The notes below the pieces were generated by a model. The model did not search any database and was not told the DNA's origin. It saw only the letters and a list, made by a program, of their open reading frames with translations. Source: Burkholderiales bacterium (lineage in GTDB: Bacteria; Pseudomonadota; Gammaproteobacteria; Burkholderiales; SG8-39). Taken from it: a stretch of DNA of 64,000 nt. The DNA lies in assembly GCA_026417035.1 (NCBI GenBank), contig JAOAEA010000007.1, positions 1 through 64,000 of the forward strand, written 5' to 3'. This document shows, one piece after another, positions 27,668 to 35,955 of the stretch (the stretch's first letter is position 1; each line of letters begins with the position of its first letter). Position numbers and translations under genes: made by a program.

Positions 27668-28879
27668 TCAGGCTCCCGGCATCTTGCAGCGGTCGGCCGG
27701 CGGGTAGTCGAGCGCCTTCACGGCCACCCCCGAGGCGCGGTTCTCCTTGCCGACGACCTTGCGCAGGTACAGGTCCTGGATCGGGTTGTGCGCCTTCGAC
27801 ATCCGCCAGGTGCCGCGGGGGCTCTCGATCACCGCGCCTTCCATGGCCTTGATGAGGGCCGGCTTGTCCACCGCGCCCTTGGTCTTCGCGAAGGCCTGGA
27901 CGAGGAGGAGGCCGGTATCGTAGCCCTGCACCGCGTACACGTCGGGCTGCATCTTGAAGGTCTTGGCGTACGCGAGCCGGAACGTTTTGTCCTTCGCGAG
28001 GTCGAGCGAGTCGGCGTAGTGCAGCGTCGTCTCGATGCCCTCGGCCGCGTCGCCCGCGGCGTCGAGCACGCCGTCGGTGAGGAAGCCCGCGCCGTAGAGC
28101 GGGATCTTGCCCTTCAGTCCCGCTGCCTGATAGTCCTTCAGGAACTTCACCGCGCCGCCGCCGGCGAAGAACGTATAGACGGCGTCGGGCTTCAGCGAGG
28201 CGATCTCGGTGAGGAGCGGCTGGAACTCGACGTTCGGGAACGGCAGCCACAGCTCCTTGGTCACCTTGCCGCCGCCCTTGGTGAACGCGTCCTTGAATCC
28301 GGCGACGCTCTCCTCGCCCGCGGCGTACTTCCAGGAGATCGTGACGACGTTCTTGATGCCGCGCTCGGCCATCACCTTGCCCATCGGGTACCCGACCTGG
28401 CCGTTGGCGAAGGAGGTGCGGAAGATGTTCGGCGCGCAGAGGGGCCCGGTCGCCGCGTCCGCCCCGGCATTCGGGATCAGCAGCAGGGCGTTGGTCTCGC
28501 GCGCCACGCGCACCATGGCGAGCGCGACGCCCGAGTGCACCGTGCCGACCAGCCCGTCCACCTTGTCGCGGGTGATCAGGCGGTTGGCGTTGTCGGTCGC
28601 CTTCGCCGGGTCGGATTCGTCGTCGAGCTTGACGAACTCCACCTCGCGGCCGCCGAGCTTCCCGCCCGCCTCGTCGATCGCGAGCCGGATGCCGTTCTCG
28701 ATCGCGACGCCGAGCTGCGCGAACGTGCCCGAATAGGGCAGCATCAGCCCGATGCGGATCTTGCCCGTCTGGCCGATGGCGGCGGCGGGCAGCAACGCGC
28801 CGAGCGCCGCCGCGCCGCCGAGCGCACCCCCCTGCTTGAGAAACGCGCGGCGGCCGCGCAGGTCCTTCTCCTCGGTCAT
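27668..28879 (-). CDS. ABC transporter substrate-binding protein (Liv type, Tat-exported)
   Basis: The product has 403 residues. The N-terminus has a classic twin-arginine motif (GRRAFLKQGGALGG) and hydrophobic stretch ending in AAAIGQ. The mature protein starts TGKIRIGLMLPYSGTFAQLG and contains AIDEAGGKLGGREVEFVKLDDES and NRLITRDKVDGLVGTVHSG, the usual type I periplasmic binding fold of Peripla_BP_6 proteins. GAGGAGGAAGG lies just before the ATG. Its position between livH and bclA makes an aromatic acid such as benzoate the likely ligand, but the sequence does not prove it. Confidence 0.92.
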   Translation of the reverse strand: MTEEKDLRGRRAFLKQGGALGGAAALGALLPAAAIGQTGKIRIGLMLPYSGTFAQLGVAIENGIRLAIDEAGGKLGGREVEFVKLDDESDPAKATDNANRLITRDKVDGLVGTVHSGVALAMVRVARETNALLLIPNAGADAATGPLCAPNIFRTSFANGQVGYPMGKVMAERGIKNVVTISWKYAAGEESVAGFKDAFTKGGGKVTKELWLPFPNVEFQPLLTEIASLKPDAVYTFFAGGGAVKFLKDYQAAGLKGKIPLYGAGFLTDGVLDAAGDAAEGIETTLHYADSLDLAKDKTFRLAYAKTFKMQPDVYAVQGYDTGLLLVQAFAKTKGAVDKPALIKAMEGAVIESPRGTWRMSKAHNPIQDLYLRKVVGKENRASGVAVKALDYPPADRCKMPGA

Positions 28880-28945
28880 TGCCTTCCTCCTCGTTGGTTG
28901 ACTGCTCTCCGGGCGCGATTGTAGCCCCGCCGCGCGCGCCGGCGT

Positions 28946-30538
28946 CTACTTCTGGCCCGCGGCGCGGAGCTTGAACCGCTGGATCTTGCCGGTGGCGGTC
29001 TTCGGCAGCTCGCTCATGAACTCGATCCAGCGCGGGTACTTGTAGGGCGCGAGCCGGTCCTTCACGTGCTGCTGGAGCCGCGCCTTCAATTCGTCGCCCG
29101 GCACGATCCCCGGTTTCACCACCACGTAGGCCTTCGGCTTGACGAGCCCGTCGGTGTCGGCCGCGCCGACGACCGCCGCCTCCAGCACGTCCGGATGCGT
29201 CATCAGCGCCGCCTCGACCTCGAAGGGCGACACGTAGATCCCGCTCACCTTGAGCATGTCGTCGGAGCGCCCGCCGTAGACGTAGTAGCCGTCGGCGTCC
29301 ACGCTGTACTTGTCGCCGGCCCGCGTCCACGGGCCCACGAAGGTCGCGAGCGAACGGGCGCGGTTGTTCCAGTACATGATCGCGCTCGAGGGACCGTTGA
29401 TCTGCAGCTCGCCGATCTCGCCGGGCTTCGCGTCGTTGCCGCTCTCGTCGACGAGCCGCACCTGGTAGCCCGGCACCGGCTTGCCGGTCGTGCCGTAGCG
29501 CACGTCGCCCGGGCGGTTCGAGAGGAAGATGTGCAGCATCTCCGTGGAGCCGATGCCGTCGAGGATCTCCACGCCGAAGTGCGCGGTCCAGCGGCGCCCG
29601 ATGTCGGCGGGCAGCGCTTCGCCGGCGGAGGTGCACACGCGCATGCCCACCTCCTCGCGCCGCGGGAGGTCCGGGCTCGCGAGCATCGCCGCGTAGAGGG
29701 TCGGCACGCCGTAGAAGATCGTCGGCCGATGTTCCTTGAGCCGCTTCGCCACGCTCGCCGGCGTCGGCCGCTCCGCCATCAGCACGGTGGTCGCGCCGAC
29801 CGAGAGCGGGAACGTGAGCGCGTTGCCGAGCCCGTACGCGAAGAAGAGCTTCGCGGCCGAGAACACGACGTCCGATTCGCGGATGCCGAGGATCGGCTTC
29901 GCGTAGAGCTCCGCGGTGTAGACGAGGCTCGACTGGATGTGCACCGTGCCCTTGGGCGTGCCGGTCGAGCCCGACGAGTAGAGCCAGAAGCACACATCGT
30001 CGCAGGTGGTCGGCGCGGGCTCGCAGCGGGCCGGCGCGTCGGCCATGAGGTCGGCGAGTCGCCGATGGCCGTGGGGGTTCGCGCCCGACACGATCACGTG
30101 CTCGAGGAATGGCAGGTCCTCGAGGATCGGCGCGAACACCGGGAGCAGCGGCTCGGACACCACCAGCGCACGCGCCCGGCTGTCCTCGAGCATGAACTTG
30201 TAGTCGGCCGCCGTGAGCAGCGTGTTCGCCGCGATCGGGACGATCCCCGCCTTGATCGCGCCGAGGAACACGCTCGGGAAGTCGATGGTGTCGAGGAGCG
30301 CCACCATGATGCGGCTCTCCATCGCGAGCCCGAGCGAGGCGAGCGCGTTGGCGGCGCGGTTCACCCGCTCGGCGAGGTCCGCGTAGGTGTAGCGCCCGGC
30401 GTCGTCGATGTAGGCGACCTTGGCACCCCGGCCGGCCTTGAGGTTGCGTTCGATCAGGTCGTGCGCGGCGTTGTAGTCGCGCGGGATCCGGACGACGGGC
30501 GGACTCGCGCTGTGGTCCGCGGTGCTCAGTGACGCCAC
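28946..30538 (-). CDS. bclA: Benzoate-CoA ligase
   Basis: ATP-dependent activation of benzoate to benzoyl-CoA, the entry to the box pathway. The product has 530 residues from a GTG preceded by GGAGGAGGAGAG. ANL-superfamily motifs are present: WLYSSGSTGTPKGTVH (P-loop, A3), YGVPTLYAAML, ILDGIGSTEMLHIFLSNRPGDVRYG (A5, typical of benzoate-CoA ligases), GYYVYGGRSDDMLKVSGIYVSPFEVE (A7-A8 hinge) and the catalytic lysine in LPKTATGKIQRFKLR. The binding-region sequence AAKLFFAYGLGNALTFPLSVGA is the aromatic CoA ligase type. It is downstream of the DUF4863-like gene and upstream of the transporter. Confidence 0.95.
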   Translation of the reverse strand: MASLSTADHSASPPVVRIPRDYNAAHDLIERNLKAGRGAKVAYIDDAGRYTYADLAERVNRAANALASLGLAMESRIMVALLDTIDFPSVFLGAIKAGIVPIAANTLLTAADYKFMLEDSRARALVVSEPLLPVFAPILEDLPFLEHVIVSGANPHGHRRLADLMADAPARCEPAPTTCDDVCFWLYSSGSTGTPKGTVHIQSSLVYTAELYAKPILGIRESDVVFSAAKLFFAYGLGNALTFPLSVGATTVLMAERPTPASVAKRLKEHRPTIFYGVPTLYAAMLASPDLPRREEVGMRVCTSAGEALPADIGRRWTAHFGVEILDGIGSTEMLHIFLSNRPGDVRYGTTGKPVPGYQVRLVDESGNDAKPGEIGELQINGPSSAIMYWNNRARSLATFVGPWTRAGDKYSVDADGYYVYGGRSDDMLKVSGIYVSPFEVEAALMTHPDVLEAAVVGAADTDGLVKPKAYVVVKPGIVPGDELKARLQQHVKDRLAPYKYPRWIEFMSELPKTATGKIQRFKLRAAGQK

Positions 30539-30602
30539 GCTCTCCTCCTCCTCCTTCTTCCTCCGCCGGCCCGCTCGGGCGCGGGCTCGCTCTTCGTCGT
30601 CT

Positions 30603-31070
30603 CTAGGTCTTGGTGAACTCGATGGCGCCGCCGGGCAGGAGGTAGAGCACCAGGGCCCGACCCTCGGTCACCGTCGGGTAGTGCGCCGTTCCCGGGCCGT
30701 AGACGAGCCAGCCGGCACCGCGCCCGTCGAACCGCGCCCCGGGCGACACGGGCATGATGAGGTCGATCTCCCCGTTCGGATGCCGGTGGTGCGGCCCCTT
30801 CACCGAGTCCATGTCCACCACGTCCACCGAGAGATCGCCGAGCGCTGCGCCCGGCTTCAGGACGCGGCCGTATCTTATGCCCCCGCCCTCGCGGCTGCAC
30901 ATCCATCCCGCGGCGATCGCGGCGTGGCACGCCTGCGTGACCGCCGCGAACGTCGCGCTCGCCGGCCCGAATGCGTCGTTGAGATCGGCTTCGAGAGAGG
31001 CGTCGAGCGCGCGGCCGCGGATGCGCTCCGCGATCGGCGCGAGCAGCGCCTCGAATGCCTGCGGGGTCAT
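30603..31070 (-). CDS. DUF4863-like small protein of the benzoate locus
   Basis: The product has 155 residues. The N-terminal half is helical (FEALLAPIAERIRGRALDASLEADLNDAFG). The second half looks like a cupin-type beta barrel: GPHHRHPNGEIDLIMPVSPGARFDGRGAGWLVYGPGTAHYPTV, with several histidines that could bind a metal or ligand. Proteins of this kind are repeatedly found beside bclA and box genes, and I recall them as DUF4863. Its role is unknown; binding or hydrolysing an aromatic acyl-CoA intermediate is a guess. It is the first gene of the leftward arm, 349 bases from boxR. Confidence 0.8.
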   Translation of the reverse strand: MTPQAFEALLAPIAERIRGRALDASLEADLNDAFGPASATFAAVTQACHAAIAAGWMCSREGGGIRYGRVLKPGAALGDLSVDVVDMDSVKGPHHRHPNGEIDLIMPVSPGARFDGRGAGWLVYGPGTAHYPTVTEGRALVLYLLPGGAIEFTKT

Positions 31071-31344
31071 GCTTGCCTCCTCGTGCGTCCGCGGCTCACC
31101 CGGCGCACCCTCGGATCCTGCGCAAGGGGGGTCGATGCACGACGAGCACCCGGCCGCGGGTGACCGTCGGCCGGTGCGCCGGCCCAGCGGGCGGGGACAA
31201 ACGAGCCGGCCGCAGGAGCACCCGTCGCGCGGCGCGCCTGCCCGCGCGAATCGTCCATCGCTCGGCGCCCACGCCGGTCGCGTGAGCCCGGCCTCTCCCG
31301 AGACAGGACACCCGGCCCTTCCTCCGCTGGGGACTGAATCCCTC

Positions 31345-31372
31345 TTGCCCTTGGATGCTGATGCATTATAAT
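31345..31372 (+). promoter_or_regulatory. Promoter for boxR (rightward)
   Basis: TTGCCC at 31345-31350, 16 bases, then a perfect TATAAT at 31367-31372. Initiation near 31379 leaves a 40-base leader to the boxR ATG at 31419. Confidence 0.7.
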
Positions 31373-31405
31373 GCCGTCCATCCGAAGCGCAAGCACTATA
31401 TTGCA
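31362..31405. promoter_or_regulatory. Candidate BoxR operator: two TGCA sites 40 bases apart
   Basis: TGCA occurs at 31362-31365, abutting the shared -10, and at 31402-31405. The spacing is close to four helical turns. TGCA repeats are, as I recall, the recognition words of BzdR/BoxR-type regulators. Occupancy of the first would block both promoters. Confidence 0.5.
31365..31392 (-). promoter_or_regulatory. Promoter for the bclA/transporter arm (leftward), sharing the -10 region
   Basis: On the minus strand TTGCGC (31392-31387), 16 bases, then TATAAT (31370-31365). The plus-strand sequence ATTATAAT is a palindrome, so one 8-base core supplies both -10 elements and polymerase can bind only one way at a time. 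Confidence 0.6.
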
Positions 31406-31418
31406 TTCCCCCACCAAC

Positions 31419-32315
31419 ATGGTTCCCGCCGAGGCTCGCGCCGCCAACAAGGCCGCGGATGCGGAAAGCCGCGAGGACGCGGCCTTCCTCCGCGCCCTGG
31501 GCGAGCGGGTCCGCCAGGCGCGGGCGCGCCGCGGCATGTCGCGGCGCATCCTCGCCGCCGATTCCGGGGTCTCCGAGCGCTATCTCGCGCAGCTCGAGGC
31601 CGGCCAGGGGAACGTCTCGGTGCTCCTCCTCGCGCGCGTCGCCGCGGCCCTCAGCCTGCCGGTCGCCGAGCTCGTCCGCGAGGACGAGCCGCGCTCGCTC
31701 GAGCTCGACCTCATCCAGAGCTTCCTCAAGCGCATCCCGACGCCGAAGCTCGCCGAGGTGCGGTCGCAGCTCGTGCGCGATTTCGGCGCGGCGCGCACGG
31801 ACCGCATGCACCGCATCGCCCTCGTCGGGCTGCGCGGCGCCGGGAAATCGACGCTCGGCGCGAGGCTCGCGCGCGAGCGCGGCGTGCCCTTCATCGAGCT
31901 CGACCGCGAGATCGAGCGCGAGGCCGGGACCAGCCTCTCGGAGATCTTTCTCCTCTACGGCCAGGCCGGCTACCGCCGCTACGAGCGCCGCGCGCTCGAG
32001 AAGGTGCTCGACGCGAACGAGCGCTGCGTGATCGCGACCGGCGGCAGCATCGTCTCCGAGCCGGGCACCTACGACCTGCTCCTCGCGACGTGCTTCACCG
32101 TCTGGCTCAAGGCGGCCCCCGAGGAGCACATGGCGCGCGTGGTCGCCCAAGGGGACATGCGGCCGATGGCCGGCAGCGAGGAAGCGATGGACGACCTGCG
32201 GCGCATCCTCGACAACCGGGCGATGCTCTACGCGCAGGCCGACGTGACGATCGACACCGCCGGCAAGTCGGTCGAAGAGAGCCTTGCCGAGCTCAACGCG
32301 GCCGCGGCCCCCTGA
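31419..32315 (+). CDS. boxR: BoxR benzoyl-CoA-responsive transcriptional regulator
   Basis: This 298-residue protein has an N-terminal XRE-type HTH (LGERVRQARARRGMSRRILA, SGVSERYLAQLEAGQGNVSV) at about residues 30-85 and a C-terminal shikimate-kinase-like domain with a P-loop (IALVGLRGAGKSTLGARLA) that in BoxR/BzdR binds benzoyl-CoA instead of shikimate. The family represses the box genes until benzoyl-CoA accumulates. I start at ATG 31419 (MVPAEARA), downstream of the promoter; an upstream in-frame ATG at 31371 lies inside the -10 element and is unlikely. It leads the boxC-boxB-boxA arm. Confidence 0.95.
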   Translation: MVPAEARAANKAADAESREDAAFLRALGERVRQARARRGMSRRILAADSGVSERYLAQLEAGQGNVSVLLLARVAAALSLPVAELVREDEPRSLELDLIQSFLKRIPTPKLAEVRSQLVRDFGAARTDRMHRIALVGLRGAGKSTLGARLARERGVPFIELDREIEREAGTSLSEIFLLYGQAGYRRYERRALEKVLDANERCVIATGGSIVSEPGTYDLLLATCFTVWLKAAPEEHMARVVAQGDMRPMAGSEEAMDDLRRILDNRAMLYAQADVTIDTAGKSVEESLAELNAAAAP

Positions 32316-32345
32316 CCGCGCCCGCACACCCAGGAGGACACACCC

Positions 32346-34030
32346 ATGAGCGCCGTACTGAACGCGCCCCCACCGACCGATTCGCTCGTGACCTTCGACA
32401 CGCACCCGGACCGCTACGCCCACTGGAAGCTCGCGTTCGACGGCGCGGTCTCCACGCTGGCGATGGCCGTGGACGAGGACCGGGGGATCCGCCCGGGTAC
32501 GAGCTGAAGCTCAACTCCTACGACCTCGGCGTGGACATCGAGCTCAACGACGCGCTGCAGCGCATCCGCTTCGAGCATCCGGAGGTGAAGGTCGTCGTGC
32601 TGACGAGCGCGCGCGAGCGGATGTTCTGCTCCGGCGCGAACATTTACATGCTGGGCCTGTCCTCGCACGCCTGGAAGGTCAACTTCTGCAAGTTCACCAA
32701 CGAGACGCGCAACTCGATGGAGGACTCGAGCCGCGACGGCGGGCTGAAGTTCCTCGCGGCCGTGAACGGCACGATGGCCGGCGGCGGCTACGAACTCGCG
32801 CTCGCCTGCGACGAGATCCTGATGGTCGACGACCGCTCCTCGACGGTGAGCCTGCCCGAGGTGCCGCTCCTTGGCGTGCTCCCCGGGACCGGCGGACTGA
32901 CGCGCGTCACCGACAAGCGGCACGTGCGCCGCGACCTCGCCGACGTGTTCTGCACGATGACGGAGGGCGTGCGCGCCGACCGCGCCAGGCAGTGGAAGCT
33001 CGTCGACCACGTGGCGAAGCCGCAGGTCTTCAGGGAAGCGGTGCAGGAACGCGCGGCGGCGCTCGCCGCGAAGAGCCAGCGGCCGGGTCCCGGGGCCGCG
33101 ACGGGCGTCGCGCTCGCTCCGCTCGCGCGCACGATCGACGACGGCGGGTACCACTACGGGCATGTGGACGTGGCGATCGACCGCAAGGCGCGCACCGCCA
33201 CGATCACCGTCGGGGCGCCGCGCGAGCCGCAGCCGGCGGACCTCGCGGGGATCCTCGCGGCGGGCGCCGCCTGGTGGCCGCTCGCGATGGCGCGCGAGCT
33301 CGACGACGCGATCCTGATGCTGCGCGCGAACGACCTCGACATCGGCACCTGGATCCTCAAGACGCGCGGCGACGCCGACGCCGTCCTCGCCGCGGACGCC
33401 GCGCTCCTCGCGTATCGCGACAACTGGTTCGTGAAGGAAGTGCTGGGCATGCTGCGGCGGACGCTCGCGCGGCTGGACACGTCCTCGCGCACGCTCTTCG
33501 CGCTGATCGACCGCGGCTCGGCCTTCGCCGGCAGCCTCCTCGAGCTCGCGCTCGCCGCCGACCGCAGCTACATGCTGCTGCTTCCCGACGACGCGGAAGC
33601 GCCGCGCGTGGTGCTCTCGGAGATCAACTTCGGGCCGCTGCCCATGGTGAACCACGCCACGCGGCTCGCGACGCGTTTCTGCGGCGCGGCGCAGCCCGTC
33701 GAGGCGGCGCGTGCGGTGATCGGCGACCGGCTCGACGCCGCGGTCGCCGCCGAACTCGGCCTGGTCACCTTCACGCCCGACGACCTCGACTGGGACGACG
33801 AGGTGCGCATCGCCGTCGAGGAGCGCACGAGCCTCTCCCCCGACGCACTCACCGGGATGGAGGCGAACCTGCGCTTCCCCGGCGCCGAGACCATGGAGAC
33901 GCGCATCTTCGGCCGCCTGTCGGCGTGGCAGAACTGGATCTTCATCCGGCCGAACGCGGTCGGCGAGCAGGGGGCGCTCAAGGTCTTCGGGACCGGCGCC
34001 AAGGCGAAGTTCAACTGGGACCGGATCTGA
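32346..34030 (+). CDS. boxC: 2,3-epoxybenzoyl-CoA dihydrolase, read through a one-base frameshift
   Basis: Opens the ring of 2,3-epoxybenzoyl-CoA to 3,4-didehydroadipyl-CoA semialdehyde plus formate; crotonase superfamily. From ATG 32346 the frame reads MSAVLNAPPPTDSLVTF, HPDRYAHWKL, STLAMAVDEDRGIRPG, then stops at 32505-32507. Adding one G to the GGG at 32495-32497 restores GYELKLNSYDLGVDIEL and an unbroken BoxC to 34030: ERMFCSGANIYMLG (oxyanion), NGTMAGGGYELALACDEI, VPLLGVLPGTGGLTRVTDKR. The repaired product is 561 residues, normal for BoxC. Because BoxC is essential to the pathway and both sides are well conserved, a base-calling error is the likeliest cause. Confidence 0.93.
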
Positions 34031-34128
34031 CAGCGTGATGCGAAACGCCGTCCTGACAGCGACGAGGCCCCTGGCGGAGAGCCAGCCACGAGCGAACAGC
34101 GCGTTTTGCGTCACCGGCTTTGGGGATC

Positions 34129-34152
34129 GCAAAGGGGCTGTGGCCCCTTTGC
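34129..34152 (+). repeat. Perfect 10-bp hairpin between boxC and boxB
   Basis: GCAAAGGGGC, TGTG, GCCCCTTTGC. The core resembles the AAAGGGGG/CCCCCTTT hairpin of family 1 at 47265. There is no T run, so it is more likely an mRNA-stabilising or repeat hairpin than a terminator. Between it and boxB lies CTTCGTGTCTTCGTGGTG, a simple intergenic word. Confidence 0.6.
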
Positions 34153-34269
34153 ATCGACCTGCCAGACAGTCCCGACCGCGAGGGCGCGATCGCATGGCGG
34201 CCCGGGCCGCCGGCAAGGGCGCGGTCGCCTTCGTGTCTTCGTGGTGAGCATTCCTTTCAGGAGACCGTG

Positions 34270-35697
34270 ATGAGCAGCATCGACTACAGCGAGCGCATTC
34301 CGAACAACGTCAACCTCTCGAGCAACAAGACGCTGCAGCGCGCGCTCGAGCACTGGCAGCCCGCCTACCTCAAGTGGTGGCAGGAGATGGGCCCCGAGGG
34401 CTCGACGTCGATGGACGTCTATCTCCGCACCGCGATCAGCGTCGATCCGAAGGGCTGGGCGCACTTCGACTACGTGCGCATGCCCGACTACCGCTGGGGG
34501 ATCTTCCTCGCCCCGCCCGAAGCCGGGCGCAAGGTCAACTTCGGCGCGCACAAGGGCGAGCCCGCGTGGCAGGAGGTCCCGGGCGAGTACCGCTCGGTGC
34601 TGCGCCGGATCATCGTCACCCAGGGCGACACCGAGCCGGCGAGCGTCGAGCAGCAGCGCCACCTCGGGCTCACCTGCCCGTCCCTCTACGACCTGCGCAA
34701 CATCTTCCAGGTGAACGTCGAGGAAGGCCGCCACCTGTGGGCCATGGTCTACCTGCTGCACGCCTACTTCGGCCGCGACGGCCGGGAGGAAGGCGAGGCG
34801 CTCCTCGAGCGGCGCTCCGGCGACGCCGACAACCCGCGGATCCTCACCGCCTTCAACGAGAGGACCCCCGACTGGCTCTCGTTCTTCATGTTCACCTTCA
34901 TCACCGACCGCGATGGCAAGTACCAGCTCGCCGCGCTCGCGGAGTCGGGCTTCGACCCGCTCTCGCGCACCTGCCGCTTCATGCTCACCGAGGAAGCGCA
35001 CCACCTCTTCGTCGGCGAATCGGGCGTCGCCCGGATCATCCAGCGCACCTGCGACGTCATGGCCGCGCACAAGACCGACGACCCCGCGAAGCTGCGCGGC
35101 CTCGGCGTGATCGACCTGCCGACGATCCAGAAATACCTCAACTTCCACTTCTCGGTGACGAGCGACCTCTACGGCTCCGAGATCTCGTCGAACGCGGCCT
35201 CCTTCTACACGCAGGGGCTCAAGGGCCGCTTCGAGGAGACCAAGATCGGCGACGACCACGTCCTGGACTCCGCCGAGTATCCGGTGATGGAGGTGGTCGG
35301 CGACCGGATCGCGGTGAAGCACGCGCCGGCGCTCAACGCGCTGAACGAGCGGCTGCGCGACGACTGGATCCGCGACGTCCAGTCGGGCGTCGACCGCTGG
35401 AACCGCATCCCGGAGAAAGCCGGCATCCCGTTCCGGTTCACGCTGCCGCACAAGGGCTTCCACCGCAAGATCGGCGTCTTCGGCGAGCACCACGTGAGCC
35501 CGGACGGCCGCGTCGTGTCGGAGGCCGAGTGGACCCACCACGCGAGGGACTGGCTGCCGACCTCCACCGACCGCCAATACGTCCACTCGCTCATGGGCCG
35601 CGTCACGGAGCCGGGCAAGTTCGCCAACTGGATCGCCCCCCCGGCGCGCGGCATCAACAACCAGCCGGTGGACTTCGAGTACGTCAGGTTCAACTGA
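34270..35697 (+). CDS. boxB: Benzoyl-CoA 2,3-epoxidase, oxygenase component BoxB
   Basis: Class I diiron oxygenase that epoxidises benzoyl-CoA using O2 and electrons from BoxA. The product has 475 residues, the usual size. Metal-ligand helices are visible: VNVEEGRHLWAMVYLLHAYFG and FMLTEEAHHLFVGESG (E..H pairs), with SVEQQRHLGLTCPSLYDLRN and YLNFHFSVTSDLYGSEISSN as family stretches. AGGAGACCGTG precedes the ATG; the frame upstream to 34120 is not coding. The 239-base gap after boxC contains the hairpin at 34129. It is followed 254 bases later by boxA. Confidence 0.96.
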   Translation: MSSIDYSERIPNNVNLSSNKTLQRALEHWQPAYLKWWQEMGPEGSTSMDVYLRTAISVDPKGWAHFDYVRMPDYRWGIFLAPPEAGRKVNFGAHKGEPAWQEVPGEYRSVLRRIIVTQGDTEPASVEQQRHLGLTCPSLYDLRNIFQVNVEEGRHLWAMVYLLHAYFGRDGREEGEALLERRSGDADNPRILTAFNERTPDWLSFFMFTFITDRDGKYQLAALAESGFDPLSRTCRFMLTEEAHHLFVGESGVARIIQRTCDVMAAHKTDDPAKLRGLGVIDLPTIQKYLNFHFSVTSDLYGSEISSNAASFYTQGLKGRFEETKIGDDHVLDSAEYPVMEVVGDRIAVKHAPALNALNERLRDDWIRDVQSGVDRWNRIPEKAGIPFRFTLPHKGFHRKIGVFGEHHVSPDGRVVSEAEWTHHARDWLPTSTDRQYVHSLMGRVTEPGKFANWIAPPARGINNQPVDFEYVRFN

Positions 35698-35698
35698 G

Positions 35699-35725
35699 GG
35701 TTCAGGATTCGGGACGCGGGATCGA
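35699..35725 (+). repeat. GGATTCGGGA-type intergenic repeat after boxB
   Basis: GGTTCAGGATTCGGGACGCG and GGATCGA follow the boxB stop directly; further on (35791-35832) inverted words (TCGATCCTGGGTCCGCGATC, CCCAGTCCCGCATCCTG) occur. The same CAGGATTCGGGA word occurs at 20838-20888. No gene is present in 35698-35844. Confidence 0.5.
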
Positions 35726-35844
35726 GCCGTGAGGGTCGAGGATCGCGCTTTGCAAGCGGACTTCTCTGCCCGCTGCCGGATCGTCCACCCTCGATCCTGG
35801 GTCCGCGATCCCGGCTCCCCAGTCCCGCATCCTGCCTTCCAGCC

Positions 35845-35955
35845 ATGAACGCCACCGCGGAGCCCGTAGGGCAGCACCGCATCGACCCGATGCAGCCGAA
35901 CCAGGGGGCACACCCCCTTGTCGATCCCCCATCCGCGCTCGAGGTGCTGCCGTGA
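35845..35955 (+). CDS. 36-codon upstream reading frame that looks like a duplicated boxA start
   Basis: The frame begins [15 protein letters not shown] and ends SALEVLP at a TGA that overlaps the boxA GTG (GTGA). The boxA product begins [13 protein letters not shown], so the two starts share MNA....V.QH.IDP, and the DNA shares GGCAGCACC.CATCGACCCG. Between them sits GGGGGCACACCCCC, a small hairpin like the family 1 core. It may be a translated leader that couples to boxA, or only the scar of a tandem duplication. No RBS stands out before its ATG. Confidence 0.45.
   Translation: MNATAEPVGQHRIDPMQPNQGAHPLVDPPSALEVLP

Larger units (their letters stand above)
31071..31418. other. Intergenic control region between the two arms of the benzoate locus
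   Basis: There is no gene in 348 bases. About 270 bases next to the DUF4863-like gene are GC-rich and without recognisable sites, so the leftward mRNA has a long leader. The promoters cluster at the boxR end (31345-31405, listed separately). Confidence 0.6.

Noticed and set aside
25710..29993. A 1427-codon minus-strand frame apparently fusing livM to upstream genes
   Set aside because: Only the part from 26666 down is LivM. The upstream part is an out-of-frame shadow of livH, the binding-protein gene and bclA.
31355..32345. An in-frame upstream extension of the downstream part of boxC across boxR
   Set aside because: It is an arginine-rich shadow of boxR. The true BoxC N-terminus is in another frame at 32346 and joins by a one-base correction.
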